Below the pieces are notes generated by a model. It saw nothing but the letters and a program-made list of their open reading frames with translations. It did no database searches and was not told the DNA's origin. Shown here one piece after another: positions 63,870 to 64,000 of a DNA stretch of 64,000 nt. A program made the position numbers and the translations under genes. The stretch comes from Ancylostoma caninum (lineage: Eukaryota; Nematoda; Chromadorea; Rhabditida; Ancylostomatidae), in assembly GCA_037903475.1 (NCBI GenBank), contig JBAJFG010000297.1:682001-746000 (forward strand). Reading direction: 5' to 3'. The first letter of the stretch is position 1. Each line of letters starts with the position of its first letter.

Positions 63870-64000
63870 CTACAAAACACATGAAATTCTGCAACCAAAG
63901 ACGAAATTTTGCAGTGCCTTTGGACGAATGCTGATTTGATGGAATACCCGTACGCAGACGCGTTTCTGGGGTTGAATGCGATTAGAGCAGAAGATTATCA

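Noticed and set aside
1..64000. CRISPR array, rRNA, tRNA or bacterial operon
   Set aside because: No regularly spaced identical repeats with unique spacers, no rRNA or tRNA hallmark sequences, and no closely packed same-strand intact ORFs were seen.

Overview
The window reads as repeat-rich nuclear DNA from an invertebrate, most probably a nematode. The host-type gene has short introns ending in TTTCAG and starting in GTAAG/GTGAGT-like donors. The mobile elements (mariner/Tc1 relatives, CR1 and RTE LINEs, Penelope-like elements with GIY-YIG domains, Gypsy LTR elements, MULE and Helitron relics) suit a nematode, and the dense nesting suggests a strongylid/hookworm-like genome. The species is an inference. 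I saw no prokaryotic operon, rRNA, tRNA or CRISPR.

Layout. 1-2.2 kb: a GC-rich inverted-repeat block, a purine-rich block and a G-run repeat. 2.1-4.6 kb: a decayed Penelope-like element (PLE copy 1, minus strand). 5.4-6.5 kb: exon-like blocks on the minus strand with Cys/His motifs. 6.8-13.3 kb: an old, frameshifted Gypsy element (minus) whose integrase core is deleted, beside the start of another LTR element. 14.0-20.8 kb: PLE copy 2 (plus), with its GIY-YIG domain ahead of the reverse transcriptase (RT), broken by a 270-bp MITE, a LINE fragment, an inverted-repeat element and a 1.8-kb insertion carrying a 60-bp minisatellite. 20.8-31 kb: a repeat family with an unknown ORF, possible host exons, CR1 and mariner relics, and a textbook mariner with an intact 345-aa transposase that landed in the TA target duplication of an older mariner; the older one contains a 281-bp near-perfect hairpin. 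31.9-37.2 kb: two MITEs, then a near full-length CR1 LINE. 37.2-46 kb: minisatellites, a MULE transposase relic, RTE and CR1 fragments. 46.9-50.9 kb: a gag/envelope-like relic, a third PLE and a Helitron helicase interrupted by a precise 164-bp MITE.

The clearest host gene is a STEEP1 (CXorf56 family) homologue at about 52.0-62.0 kb on the plus strand, with five recognisable exons. Its first large intron (52179-61194) holds a TTAA-flanked DNA element of about 720 bp, and inside that sits a 7.68-kb Gypsy retrotransposon in antisense with two 445/446-bp LTRs that are nearly identical. The Gypsy carries gag, pol and an unrecognised 353-codon extra ORF between pol and the 3' LTR. The STEEP1 exon right after this intron carries an apparent one-base frameshift in an A run. 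Just downstream lies an 81-bp minisatellite that can be read as a 27-aa repeat.

The biology is therefore a layered insertion record around one conserved gene. Most ORFs are broken. The intact ones are the mariner transposase and long stretches of the young Gypsy.
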